DNA of 43,683 bases from a virus: the IMG/VR virus record IMGVR_UViG_3300037333_000005, positions 1-43,683 of that record. One strand, written 5' to 3'. Shown here piece by piece: positions 20,464-28,757 of the stretch. The notes below the pieces were generated by a model, which worked only from the letters and a program-made list of their open reading frames with translations, was not told the origin of the DNA and made no database searches. Made by a program: the position numbers and the translations under genes. Position 1 is the stretch's first letter, and each line of letters begins with the position of its first letter.

Positions 20464-21981
20464 ATGGCAACTATTAGTAAAGATTATCCTACAGCAGATG
20501 AGCTGAAAGAAGAATCTGGTTTAAAAGCATTATTTGATAAACTAGATGGTGACCGTATGACTAGCCTTAATAAAGCTAGAGACTGTAGTAAACTTACAAT
20601 ACCTAGTGTACTCCCAGATGAGAGTTTCACTGAGCAAACGAGTTTACCTGATACATACAATAGTTTAGGTGCTAGAGCTGTTAATAATCTATCTAACAAA
20701 TTATTACTAGGGTTATTACCTCCTAATAGTGCGTTCTTTAGGTTAAAAACAACTGATGAAGACTCAGTAAAAACAGATGAACAAGATGGTATGGACTCTG
20801 AGATTGAAGCACAATTATCTAAGCTAGAAACTAGAATAATGTCTAAGATTGAAGCATCAGGTATGAGACCTATAGTTCATCAAGCTTTTACTAATCTTAT
20901 TGTAACTGGAAATGCAGCTTTATTGTTTGAAGATGATAAAATGCACCTATATAAAGTCGATAGTTATGTTGTAATTAGAGATTTTAGTGGTGATGTAACT
21001 GATGTAGTCCTTAAGGAAGCTATAGCCTACTCAGCGTTACCTGAAGATTTAGCTAGTAAACTAGAGGTTACAGATGATGATAAAAAGAAAGATATAGAGT
21101 TATACACTAGATACATTAGACAAGGTAAGCAGTGGTTGACATATCAAGAGGTAAATACAGAGATTGTAGATGGTTCAGAACAGACTATCAAAGATAAGTA
21201 TATGCCTCTTATGGTTCTACGCTGGACTAAGATAAACGGTGAACATTATGGACGAGGCTTAGTTGAACTACACCTAGGAGACTTTAGAGGTCTTGAGGGT
21301 CTTACACAAATGATGATGGAATATTCAGCCATAGCTGCTAAGGTTGTGTTTGGTATTTCCCCAGGAAGTGTTATAGAAATAGATGAGCTAGAGGAAGCCG
21401 ATAATGGTGGTGTTATTGTAGGTAACTTAGAACGAGATGTAACTAGGCTATCTGTTGATAAACAAGCTGATTTACAGACACCTTTAAAGATGCTTGAAGA
21501 TATAACTCGTAGGTTAGGTGCTGCTTTTTTATTACAAAGTACAACAACTAGAGATAGTGAGCGTACAACTGCACTAGAAATACAGTATCTTGCTAGAGAG
21601 CTTGAGGACGCCTTAGGTGGTATTTATAGTATTATTTCACAAGAGTTTCAATTACCTCTTATAAATATACTCATGCAGGATATGAAGATAGACCTAAAGG
21701 ATATGGTAGAGCCTACTATAACAACAGGTTTATCTGCCTTAGGTAGGTCTCAAGAGCTCGAAAAACTTAGACAGTTGAATGGCTTATTAGCAGAGGTTAA
21801 TCCAGAGTATGTTGTAAAATACATAAAGATGGAGGAATACCTAAAGCGTATAGGAACAGCGCTGGCTATTAAAGATGTTAATAGTTTATTTGCATCACAG
21901 GAAGAGGTGGCTGAAGAAGCCCAACAAACAGCTAATGCAGGTGTGCCCGAAATGTCACAACCTCAACAAACACAAGGATAA
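20464..21981 (+). CDS. Head-tail connector (portal), T7 gp8-like
   Basis: 505 aa (T7 gp8 536). Dodecameric portal through which DNA is packaged and ejected. The family region AVNNLSNKLLLGLLPPNSAF (about 68-87) matches the T7-type portal start, and later helices (GRGLVELHLGDFRGLEGLTQ about 261-280; TTTRDSERTTALEIQYLARE about 360-379) also fit. The C-terminal tail is Gln/Glu-rich and disordered. Position before scaffold and capsid is as in T7. Confidence 0.93.
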   Translation: MATISKDYPTADELKEESGLKALFDKLDGDRMTSLNKARDCSKLTIPSVLPDESFTEQTSLPDTYNSLGARAVNNLSNKLLLGLLPPNSAFFRLKTTDEDSVKTDEQDGMDSEIEAQLSKLETRIMSKIEASGMRPIVHQAFTNLIVTGNAALLFEDDKMHLYKVDSYVVIRDFSGDVTDVVLKEAIAYSALPEDLASKLEVTDDDKKKDIELYTRYIRQGKQWLTYQEVNTEIVDGSEQTIKDKYMPLMVLRWTKINGEHYGRGLVELHLGDFRGLEGLTQMMMEYSAIAAKVVFGISPGSVIEIDELEEADNGGVIVGNLERDVTRLSVDKQADLQTPLKMLEDITRRLGAAFLLQSTTTRDSERTTALEIQYLARELEDALGGIYSIISQEFQLPLINILMQDMKIDLKDMVEPTITTGLSALGRSQELEKLRQLNGLLAEVNPEYVVKYIKMEEYLKRIGTALAIKDVNSLFASQEEVAEEAQQTANAGVPEMSQPQQTQG

Positions 21982-21984
21982 ATA

Positions 21985-22107
21985 ATGGCAAAATTAATTA
22001 CAGATGTAAGTTATGGTAAGAGAGATAAGAAAACTGAAGTAAAAACAGGTAAGAATGGTGGTGGTTCTATAGACTTAACTACAGTAAAAACAAAGGCTTC
22101 TAAGTAA
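21985..22107 (+). CDS. Small basic protein, 40 aa
   Basis: ATG begins 3 nt after the connector stop; AAGGATAA is upstream, about 5 nt away. The peptide (MAKLITDVSYGKRDKKTEVK, then TGKNGGGS...) is strongly Lys-rich. It overlaps the scaffold ATG by one base (TAATG), so it is probably translated with it. No family is recognised; small basic proteins in capsid operons can bind DNA or scaffold. Confidence 0.6.
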   Translation: MAKLITDVSYGKRDKKTEVKTGKNGGGSIDLTTVKTKASK

Positions 22108-22913
22108 TGAGTCAGGAGGCACAAGCACCAGTGGAAGGTACTATAGAATTAACTGAACACGAACAAGAAATGGTTACAAAAGTAGATGAGGTGGAGGCTA
22201 AGGCACAAGGTTTAGCTGACCCAGAGTCTGCTCCAGACTATGTTGAAACTCCTGATGTAACTCCGTCTGATACCGTTGATTATAAAGCTAAATATGAAGA
22301 GTTATTAGCTTCTAAAGAACCTACTGATGGTAGTTTAGATATTAAAGAAGAGCCTAAAATAGAGGAAACTCCTAAAGGTACTACTGAAGAACCTACAAGT
22401 TCTACACTTACTCCAGAGCAGATGGGTAAATACAATGATGAATTTACATCAAGTGGTAAACTATCTGATGAGAGTTATAAAGAGCTTAGTAAATCAGGAT
22501 TATCCAAAGAGATTGTAGACACTTATATACAAGGACAATCTGCTATAAGAGAAGCACAAGCAACTAAAGTATATGATATAGTAGGTGGTGCAAATTCTTA
22601 CGGTGAAATGATTACTTGGGCTAAAGATAACTGGACACCTGAACAGATTAATGTGTTTAATAATCAGGTGAACTCTGGTAATGATGCTCAGATAATGTTT
22701 GGTGTAGAAGCTTTAGCTACTCAGTTTAAAGCTGTTAAAGGTAGTCCACTTCCTTCTAGGACTCTAAAAGGAAGTTCAGGCTCTAAAGGCTCACCTAGCA
22801 ATAGCTATGAGTCTAAAGACGATATGTATAAAGCTATGGACAATAAGTTATATGGTAAAGATGCTTCATATACTAATATGGTGTCACAAAAAATAGCTAA
22901 CAGTAGGTTTTAG
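22107..22913 (+). CDS. Capsid scaffolding protein, T7 gp9-like
   Basis: 268 aa (T7 gp9 307). Guides capsid assembly and then leaves. Composition is typical: very acidic, Pro/Thr-rich N-terminal half (e.g. PDYVETPDVTPSDTVDYK), then helical segments and a basic C-terminus (residues about 210-268). Context between portal and capsid is decisive. Overlaps the previous stop (TAATG). Confidence 0.88.
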   Translation: MSQEAQAPVEGTIELTEHEQEMVTKVDEVEAKAQGLADPESAPDYVETPDVTPSDTVDYKAKYEELLASKEPTDGSLDIKEEPKIEETPKGTTEEPTSSTLTPEQMGKYNDEFTSSGKLSDESYKELSKSGLSKEIVDTYIQGQSAIREAQATKVYDIVGGANSYGEMITWAKDNWTPEQINVFNNQVNSGNDAQIMFGVEALATQFKAVKGSPLPSRTLKGSSGSKGSPSNSYESKDDMYKAMDNKLYGKDASYTNMVSQKIANSRF

Positions 22914-22918
22914 TGTAT

Positions 22919-22946
22919 AGGGTAGGTTGTCTCTTCTTACTACCCT
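22919..22946 (+). promoter_or_regulatory. Hairpin upstream of the capsid gene
   Basis: AGGGTAG (22919-22925) pairs with CTACCCT (22940-22946), a perfect 7-bp stem with a 14-nt loop, in the 74-nt gap before the capsid gene. It is followed by TTGATTACAATAGAAGAG, which vaguely resembles the phage promoter motif. T7 carries an RNase III site and a promoter here, so this may be an mRNA-processing element. Confidence 0.4.
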
Positions 22947-22987
22947 TGATTACAATAGAAGAGTATTTTATAAAATAGGAATTACAT

Positions 22988-23932
22988 ATGGCAATTACTG
23001 CTACAAGTTTTACATCAATCGAAGGTGGTGCTGATAGAAAAGCCCTTAACCTTAAGGTATATTCAGGGGAAGTTTTACACGCCTTTGATAAGAAAAATCT
23101 AGGTCTTGACTTAGTTAAAGTAAGAACAATCTCTAATGGTAAAAGTTCACAGTTTGTTGTAACTGGTAATATTTCAGATGCAGCAGTGACAACACACACA
23201 CCAGGAGAGGATGTATCTACAACAGGTATCTTAGATAATGAGAGAGTAATCTTAATTGAAGACTTACAATATGTATCTAACTTTGTAGATAACTATGAAG
23301 AGAAAATGGCACACTTTGAAATAAGAGGTGAGTTAGCTAAAAGAAGTGGTGAAGCTTTATCAGTTAAGATTGATAAACAAGTATTTGCTACTGTGTTACT
23401 GGCTACACAATCAACAGGTATTGCTAATCAACCAGATGGTTTTGAAGTAAATAACGATGATATTGTAAATGGAGCTGATGCTGAAGCTAAAGGTAATGCT
23501 ATTATTGATACTATCTTTGCAGCTAAAGCACACTTAGAGGCTAATGATGTTACTGGAGACCCAATCTTCATTACTGACCCAATCAACTACTACAACTTAG
23601 TACAATCTGCTAAAGCTGTAAATAGAGATTTCAATGGTGGTGATAACGGTTCTATCGCTAAAGGTAATGTTATTGAGATTGCTGGTATCAAAGTTGCTAT
23701 GTCTAACCAATTTGGTAAAGATACAGCTGTTGATGTTGCTGGTACAGATAAGAAACTACAAGGTTTATTATTTACACAAGATGCTGTAGGTGTTGTAAAA
23801 CTTATGGACATCAGTTCAGAGTCTAACTACATCCCTGAGAAACTTGGTCATTTAATGACTTCTAGTTATGCTCTTGGTATGGGTATACTAAACCCAGGTG
23901 CTTCTGTAGCAATTACAGGTGGTGATAGTTAA
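22988..23932 (+). CDS. Major capsid protein, T7 gp10-like
   Basis: 314 aa (T7 gp10A 345), AGGAAT upstream. HK97-fold subunit of the icosahedral head. The N-terminal strands with KVRTISNGKSSQFVVTGN, the central LAKRSGEALSVKIDKQVFAT helix (spine, about 117-137), and the C-terminal GHLMTSSYALGMGILNPGAS fit T7-like capsids. Uses more optimal codons (ATC, AAC) than neighbours, as expected for the most abundant virion protein. No frameshift extension (T7 10B) is evident. A strong terminator follows. Confidence 0.94.
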   Translation: MAITATSFTSIEGGADRKALNLKVYSGEVLHAFDKKNLGLDLVKVRTISNGKSSQFVVTGNISDAAVTTHTPGEDVSTTGILDNERVILIEDLQYVSNFVDNYEEKMAHFEIRGELAKRSGEALSVKIDKQVFATVLLATQSTGIANQPDGFEVNNDDIVNGADAEAKGNAIIDTIFAAKAHLEANDVTGDPIFITDPINYYNLVQSAKAVNRDFNGGDNGSIAKGNVIEIAGIKVAMSNQFGKDTAVDVAGTDKKLQGLLFTQDAVGVVKLMDISSESNYIPEKLGHLMTSSYALGMGILNPGASVAITGGDS

Positions 23933-23950
23933 TAGCTAATCACGATTAAT

Positions 23951-23978
23951 GAGGGAGCTTAGGCTCTCTTATTTTTTC
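23951..23978 (+). terminator. Intrinsic terminator after capsid gene
   Basis: AGGGAGC (23952-23958), TTAG loop, GCTCTCT (23963-23969) and then TATTTTTTC: a GC-containing hairpin with a T-run, the best terminator in the window. It matches T7's T-phi terminator after gene 10. A second small hairpin, GTTTAG/CTAAAC, follows at about 23980-23999. Confidence 0.8.
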
Positions 23979-24022
23979 TGTTTAGTTTTAAAGCTAAACT
24001 AAAATTAAATAGAGGAAACAGA

Positions 24023-24424
24023 ATGGGAATATTAAGAGAATGTAGGACTTGTGGTGTAAGAGCCTATACAGAAGACCAGTTAAACTTATTTAGAAAGAAT
24101 AAGAAACTTAGATTTGGTAGAGATAATGAGTGTAAAGAATGTTTTAATAAACGAAGCTACAAGGCTAAAACACTAAAACAGGAGCGTTATCAGTGGGAAG
24201 CTGTGCAAATGCTTGGAGGTAAATGCGAGGGCTGCGATAAAGAGGCCACCAGAGATACTATGGTATGCTTTGATTTTCATCATACAGATAAAACAACTAA
24301 GGTAGCTAATGTTAGTAATATTATAAAAACTAAAACACTAGCTAAGGTACTTGAAGAAGCAGAGAAATGTATACTATTTTGTGCGTGTTGTCATAGATTA
24401 CACCACCAGAAGTATGGCTATTAG
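24023..24424 (+). CDS. HNH endonuclease (free-standing homing type)
   Basis: 133 aa, GAGGAAAC upstream. Zinc ribbon at the N-terminus (CRTCG about 7-11, then CKECF), then the HNH core: CEGCD, CFDFHHTDKTTKVAN (about 91-105) with adjacent His, and CACCHRLHHQ (about 120-129). Same architecture and FDFHH signature as the gene at 15728. It sits alone between capsid and tail-tube A, a position where T7 has no gene, so it was probably inserted as a mobile gene. The target may be the neighbouring capsid or tail gene of relatives. Confidence 0.9.
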   Translation: MGILRECRTCGVRAYTEDQLNLFRKNKKLRFGRDNECKECFNKRSYKAKTLKQERYQWEAVQMLGGKCEGCDKEATRDTMVCFDFHHTDKTTKVANVSNIIKTKTLAKVLEEAEKCILFCACCHRLHHQKYGY

Positions 24425-24435
24425 GAGGAAATAAC

Positions 24436-25005
24436 ATGGATATTTACGAAGGGTGTAATCAGCTTCTAGGGGCTATAGGTGAAATACCAATAACAGATAA
24501 TACTCAAGCATTGGAGGCAGATGCAACAAGTGATGTTGGTATCGCTAGAGATACTCTGTTAAGAATGAGTAAGTCAATACAACAAGAGGGTTATTGGTTT
24601 AACACGGAGAAGGGTTACCCTATGGTACCGAATACAGATGGATATATACCAATTAGTAATAGTATTTTAAGTATCTATAGTTCAACTATAATTGTTAAAG
24701 ACCATAAATTATATAACACTGAGAAAAGAACATATATATTTGAAGATACACAAGAAATTGATGTAGTATTTGAAGTACAGTTTGATGATTTACCTTATGT
24801 TGTAGCTGATGTAATAGTTATGGAAGCAACTACTGTTTTCTATAATAATATTTTAGGTGATACACAAGAGCTTAGGATACTAGAGACTAATGCACAAAGG
24901 GCTCAAATATCTCTACAGAAGGCTCAAATGAAACATAAGAAAGCTAATTTAATATCTGGTAGTAAATTGTTAAATAGAACACAAAACCCTATAGGATTAA
25001 TATAA
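24436..25005 (+). CDS. Tail tube protein A (T7 gp11-like)
   Basis: 189 aa (T7 gp11 196). Forms the dodecameric adaptor between portal and nozzle. Signature elements: start MDIYEGCNQLLGAIGEIPI, then DVGIARDTLLRMSKSIQQEG and YWFNTEKGYPM (about 34-64), which match the gp11 family pattern of 'ea...Ll..iGe.pV' and 'GWxFN'. AGGAGG just upstream of the ATG. Stop overlaps the nozzle start (TAATG). Confidence 0.92.
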   Translation: MDIYEGCNQLLGAIGEIPITDNTQALEADATSDVGIARDTLLRMSKSIQQEGYWFNTEKGYPMVPNTDGYIPISNSILSIYSSTIIVKDHKLYNTEKRTYIFEDTQEIDVVFEVQFDDLPYVVADVIVMEATTVFYNNILGDTQELRILETNAQRAQISLQKAQMKHKKANLISGSKLLNRTQNPIGLI

Positions 25006-27854
25006 TGGCTTTAATAGTTAAAACATTACCTGGAGTCTATGGTGGTGTATCCAATCAGACTGAAAGCCTACGTAAAGATAATCAGGTAACTGAAATGATT
25101 AATTGTAATCCAAGCCTTGTTTCAGGTACTACACGAAGACCTAATGTAGAATACGGTGTTATAGATGTCCCTAATGACTCTAGCTTTATATATGACTACT
25201 CTAGGGACACTGGAGAGTCTCATATATTATCTTGTAATACATTAGGTGAACTTAGTGCTTATACAATAGGTGTAGGACCTGCAACAGTTACCATGGAAGC
25301 TGGTGTGGCTGAATACCTAACACATACAGATAACAAAGACCTTAATGGTATTACAATAGGAGATACAACCTTTATTGTAAACTCAACTAAGGTTGTTGGG
25401 TCTAGTTTTGTACCTGCAACTTCTATGCCTGAGCTCGATGAGATGTATAGAGGTATGGCTGGAACTTCTGAGATGCACTCAGAAAACATAGCATATTATT
25501 GGTTGTCACGCTCTAGTAACGACGAAGACCATGCCTACAGATATGTTGTTGAGCTTGATGGTGTGCAATACGACGCAGATAGCGATAAATCAGAGTATGC
25601 TGCTAGAGTTATAGCTAATAAGATTATGTATCAAAGTGAAGTTTGTAATATTACAGCAACAAAAGCTGATGAACAAGATGATTTCTTTGATATTGAGATA
25701 CGGACAGGCAGTGATGTTGGTGATGGGGACCTTATAGATATTGATGGTTTTACTTGGACTTCTATAGATGGTATAATTTCTGAACCCGACGGTGATGGGG
25801 CTTTAACTTGGCATAGAAACGATGTAGGTAAATATACTGTAACTGTTAATACAGCAAATGCAGAGGAGCCAATAGCTTACATATTGAATATAGGGGAGCA
25901 AGAATTTTCTGTTGTTGTTGAGGCCACTACAAAGGCTGTGGCTGATAATTTTACGTCCCAGTTAAATGAATTTGTAGCTGCTCTTGTAACACCTACTAGA
26001 AATACTAATGGGTTTTCAACAGAAGCTTCTGGGAGTATTGTTAGAATATGGAAAGATGACTATAGCTCCTTTACATTCAACTACTGGGACTCTTGGGGTT
26101 CTTTAGCCTCATTTGGTTGGAAATATGATGTACCTAAACTTCAAGATTTACCTTCAAGTTTCCCTTGGGACGGTGCAGTTGCTAGAATAAACTCTAGCGA
26201 TGGTTATTCAGGGTCTGATTATTATGTAATGAGATGGAAAGGTACTTGGCAGGAATTTACTAATGTAGCTGAATATGATACAAAGTTTACTGGGGGTGCT
26301 ATTGAGGAATCAAGCAGTGACTTTATTACCTTAAATACTACAACTGTAAAACAGGTAGAATATGCTAAAGATAATGGTGATGGTACAATTACTACAACAG
26401 TTATGGATACAGTTGACGGCGTTAAAGGTATAACATCAATATTGGACTTCATAAGGTCTTATGGTGATACAGCTACACTGATATTGAGACTGTTTAAAGG
26501 TATAGATGGTAACACATATTTTGGATTTTCAAATAAATACAATATAGAGAAGTTTAAGTTTACATTTGATGATGATAGTGTATTTGAGTTATATAGTATA
26601 GATGATACTTACGATAATTATATTGAGATTGAATCTAACGATTATCCCTCAATAAGATTATTAAAGTTACTTAATAATATGCCTATAGTTGTTGAGAGGT
26701 TATCAGACGGTACATTCTTAGCAAGGTTACTAAAAACATCAGATGGTTTAAAACCACCTATTGTAGGTAATGATGACAATAACAAAGACCCTTATTTTGT
26801 AGGTAAAACAATACAACAATTATTCTATATAAATGATAGATTATGTATTGTATCAGGTGATAGTTTAACCTTTAGCGAGGTAGGTATACTGTGGAATTAT
26901 TATATAACATCTATTGTTAATTTACTTGATGGTGATAGCCTTGAAGTTAAAATAGCATCTGAGAGAGTACTTGAGATACTTAAAGTTGCTATATTTCAAA
27001 GTGGCTTACTGATAATGACTTCGGAAGGACAATACATATTCAATACTGAGCTAGGTATATCACCAGCTACAGCCTTTGTTAATAAGTTATCTAACTATAG
27101 TTATAATAATGATGGAGGGACTATATATGATGGGGATAGTATTGTATTCTCTGGTAAAACTGGAGATACTGCAAGACTTTATAGATATAGGGTTGCTAGA
27201 CTTACATCAGAAAATAAAGCTATAGATTTAACTATACAGGTACCAACATATATACAAGGAACTGTACAACAGATAGTTAACTACGTTGAAGATGGTACAT
27301 TAATTGTTAGGGTAGATGATAGTAAGAAACTATATCTCTATCGTGAGGTAATATCAGGAGACCAGATGGTTCAGAGTTCTTGGTATAGTTGGGATTTCTC
27401 TAACATATTAACTAACGCTATTATACATATTATGGTAATAGATGATTACCTATATTTTATATCAGTTGATGGTGTGTACAAGATACCTCTTGGGATTAAA
27501 GTATTTGAAGATACATTTCAGCATATGGATTTAGGTACAACTCCTTATGAAAGTAAGATTGAGTTAACTAGATGGAGACCTAAGAAAACTACTGCTCAGG
27601 TACAAACAAGTAGAGGTAGAGTACAGTTAAGGACTCTAGGTGTGTCTTTAGAAGGTAAAGCTTCTTTAAGTATCTTTAAGGAAGATAGAGGTTTAACAAT
27701 AAGTAAAGACCTTACAAACAGAAGACAAGTTAATGTGTTAAGCGATACTAATAGGACAATCCTAAGTATTGTAAATAACGAAAATAACCCTTTCACTATA
27801 AGTGCAATAACAATGAGTGGCACATATAGGGATAAAGGTAAAGAAACAATTTAA
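25005..27854 (+). CDS. Tail nozzle protein B (T7 gp12-like)
   Basis: 949 aa (T7 gp12 794). Hexameric nozzle at the tail tip that holds the fibres. N-terminal LPGVYGGVSNQTESLRKDNQ and SGTTRRPNVEYG (about 8-50) match the family's entry motif. The middle (about 180-450) is expanded by beta-rich insertions, which explains the extra length. Beta-propeller-like strands continue to the C-terminus. Contains CTTTAAGTATCTTTAAG at 27664, shared with the intergenic repeat at 19002. Confidence 0.92.
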   Translation: MALIVKTLPGVYGGVSNQTESLRKDNQVTEMINCNPSLVSGTTRRPNVEYGVIDVPNDSSFIYDYSRDTGESHILSCNTLGELSAYTIGVGPATVTMEAGVAEYLTHTDNKDLNGITIGDTTFIVNSTKVVGSSFVPATSMPELDEMYRGMAGTSEMHSENIAYYWLSRSSNDEDHAYRYVVELDGVQYDADSDKSEYAARVIANKIMYQSEVCNITATKADEQDDFFDIEIRTGSDVGDGDLIDIDGFTWTSIDGIISEPDGDGALTWHRNDVGKYTVTVNTANAEEPIAYILNIGEQEFSVVVEATTKAVADNFTSQLNEFVAALVTPTRNTNGFSTEASGSIVRIWKDDYSSFTFNYWDSWGSLASFGWKYDVPKLQDLPSSFPWDGAVARINSSDGYSGSDYYVMRWKGTWQEFTNVAEYDTKFTGGAIEESSSDFITLNTTTVKQVEYAKDNGDGTITTTVMDTVDGVKGITSILDFIRSYGDTATLILRLFKGIDGNTYFGFSNKYNIEKFKFTFDDDSVFELYSIDDTYDNYIEIESNDYPSIRLLKLLNNMPIVVERLSDGTFLARLLKTSDGLKPPIVGNDDNNKDPYFVGKTIQQLFYINDRLCIVSGDSLTFSEVGILWNYYITSIVNLLDGDSLEVKIASERVLEILKVAIFQSGLLIMTSEGQYIFNTELGISPATAFVNKLSNYSYNNDGGTIYDGDSIVFSGKTGDTARLYRYRVARLTSENKAIDLTIQVPTYIQGTVQQIVNYVEDGTLIVRVDDSKKLYLYREVISGDQMVQSSWYSWDFSNILTNAIIHIMVIDDYLYFISVDGVYKIPLGIKVFEDTFQHMDLGTTPYESKIELTRWRPKKTTAQVQTSRGRVQLRTLGVSLEGKASLSIFKEDRGLTISKDLTNRRQVNVLSDTNRTILSIVNNENNPFTISAITMSGTYRDKGKETI

Positions 27855-27863
27855 GGAGATTTA

Positions 27864-28757
27864 ATGGCTATTACAACTGAAAGCTATAATGCTGATGGTA
27901 TTAATAAGATTTACACAGTAGCTACAACGATATTATCTCAGAGCCATTGTAGAATAGATTACTACTATGATGGTTTAGACCACGAGATACCTTCAAATAC
28001 TTGGGATGTTATAAACAATAGTATTGTATTTAAGGATTCTCCTACAGATGGTTATATTGTAAAGATTACAATATCAACAGATGGTGGAGGTCTCGATGCA
28101 GCTCCAAGTGCTAATAGTACTGTAGCTGCTAATATAGATAATGTAAATAAAGTAGCTAATGACTCTGTGCAGATTAATGAAATTTATAATCATAGAGATA
28201 TAATTTATGCGTCTGGTGATAATGCAGATATAGCTACCACTAAGGCTAGTGAGTCCTCTATTAGCGCTACAAATGCTAGTACATCAGAAGCCAACGCTCT
28301 AAGCAGTGAGAATAAGGCTGCTTACTGGGAGGCTAGAGCTGATGACAGAGCTGCTGTAGCTAATATAGCTAAGACAGCTTCTAGGGATGCTAGAGATGAG
28401 TCTAGAGAGGCTAGAGATGCTTCAACGATAAGTGCTTCAGCTTCAGCCTCTAGTGCTACAGAAGCTTTATTGCGAGTTTGGGAAGCTGAAGCTGAAAAAA
28501 TGACTGCTGATAGCTATGCAAATGAAGCTGAGGATGTTTTTGTAAAGATTTATTCTAGTAATGGTGATGGTACATTTTCATATACAGATGGTGATACCTA
28601 TAGTAGTTTACACTGGAAGATAAAGGCAGATAAAGCAAATAACTATGCAACTACATTACAAACAGTTGATACTGATACTGTATATGATGATGCTTCTACA
28701 GATACAAATTATAAATTATATATTGACAATGGTGATATTGTCTTAGAGGAGATTTAA
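27864..28757 (+). CDS. Tail fibre adaptor (T7 gp17 N-terminal-like)
   Basis: 297 aa, AAGGAG 7 nt upstream. The N-terminal domain (about 1-78) with YYDGLDHEIPSNTWDVINNS and DGYIVKITIS resembles the T7 gp17 virion-binding domain. Residues about 130-220 are Ala/Ser/Glu-rich coiled coil (e.g. ARDESREARDASTISASA) typical of trimeric fibre shafts; a short C-terminal domain repeats G-D-G-T-F-S-Y-T-D. No receptor-binding domain is visible, so this looks like the base onto which the next protein docks. Stop overlaps the next ATG (TAATG). Confidence 0.85.
   Translation: MAITTESYNADGINKIYTVATTILSQSHCRIDYYYDGLDHEIPSNTWDVINNSIVFKDSPTDGYIVKITISTDGGGLDAAPSANSTVAANIDNVNKVANDSVQINEIYNHRDIIYASGDNADIATTKASESSISATNASTSEANALSSENKAAYWEARADDRAAVANIAKTASRDARDESREARDASTISASASASSATEALLRVWEAEAEKMTADSYANEAEDVFVKIYSSNGDGTFSYTDGDTYSSLHWKIKADKANNYATTLQTVDTDTVYDDASTDTNYKLYIDNGDIVLEEI

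Noticed and set aside
22947-22970. Capsid-upstream phage promoter (TTGATTACAATAGAAGAG)
   Set aside because: It needs gaps to align with the three-copy motif and lacks the GGACATA core. A T7-like promoter would be expected here, but this match is too weak to call.
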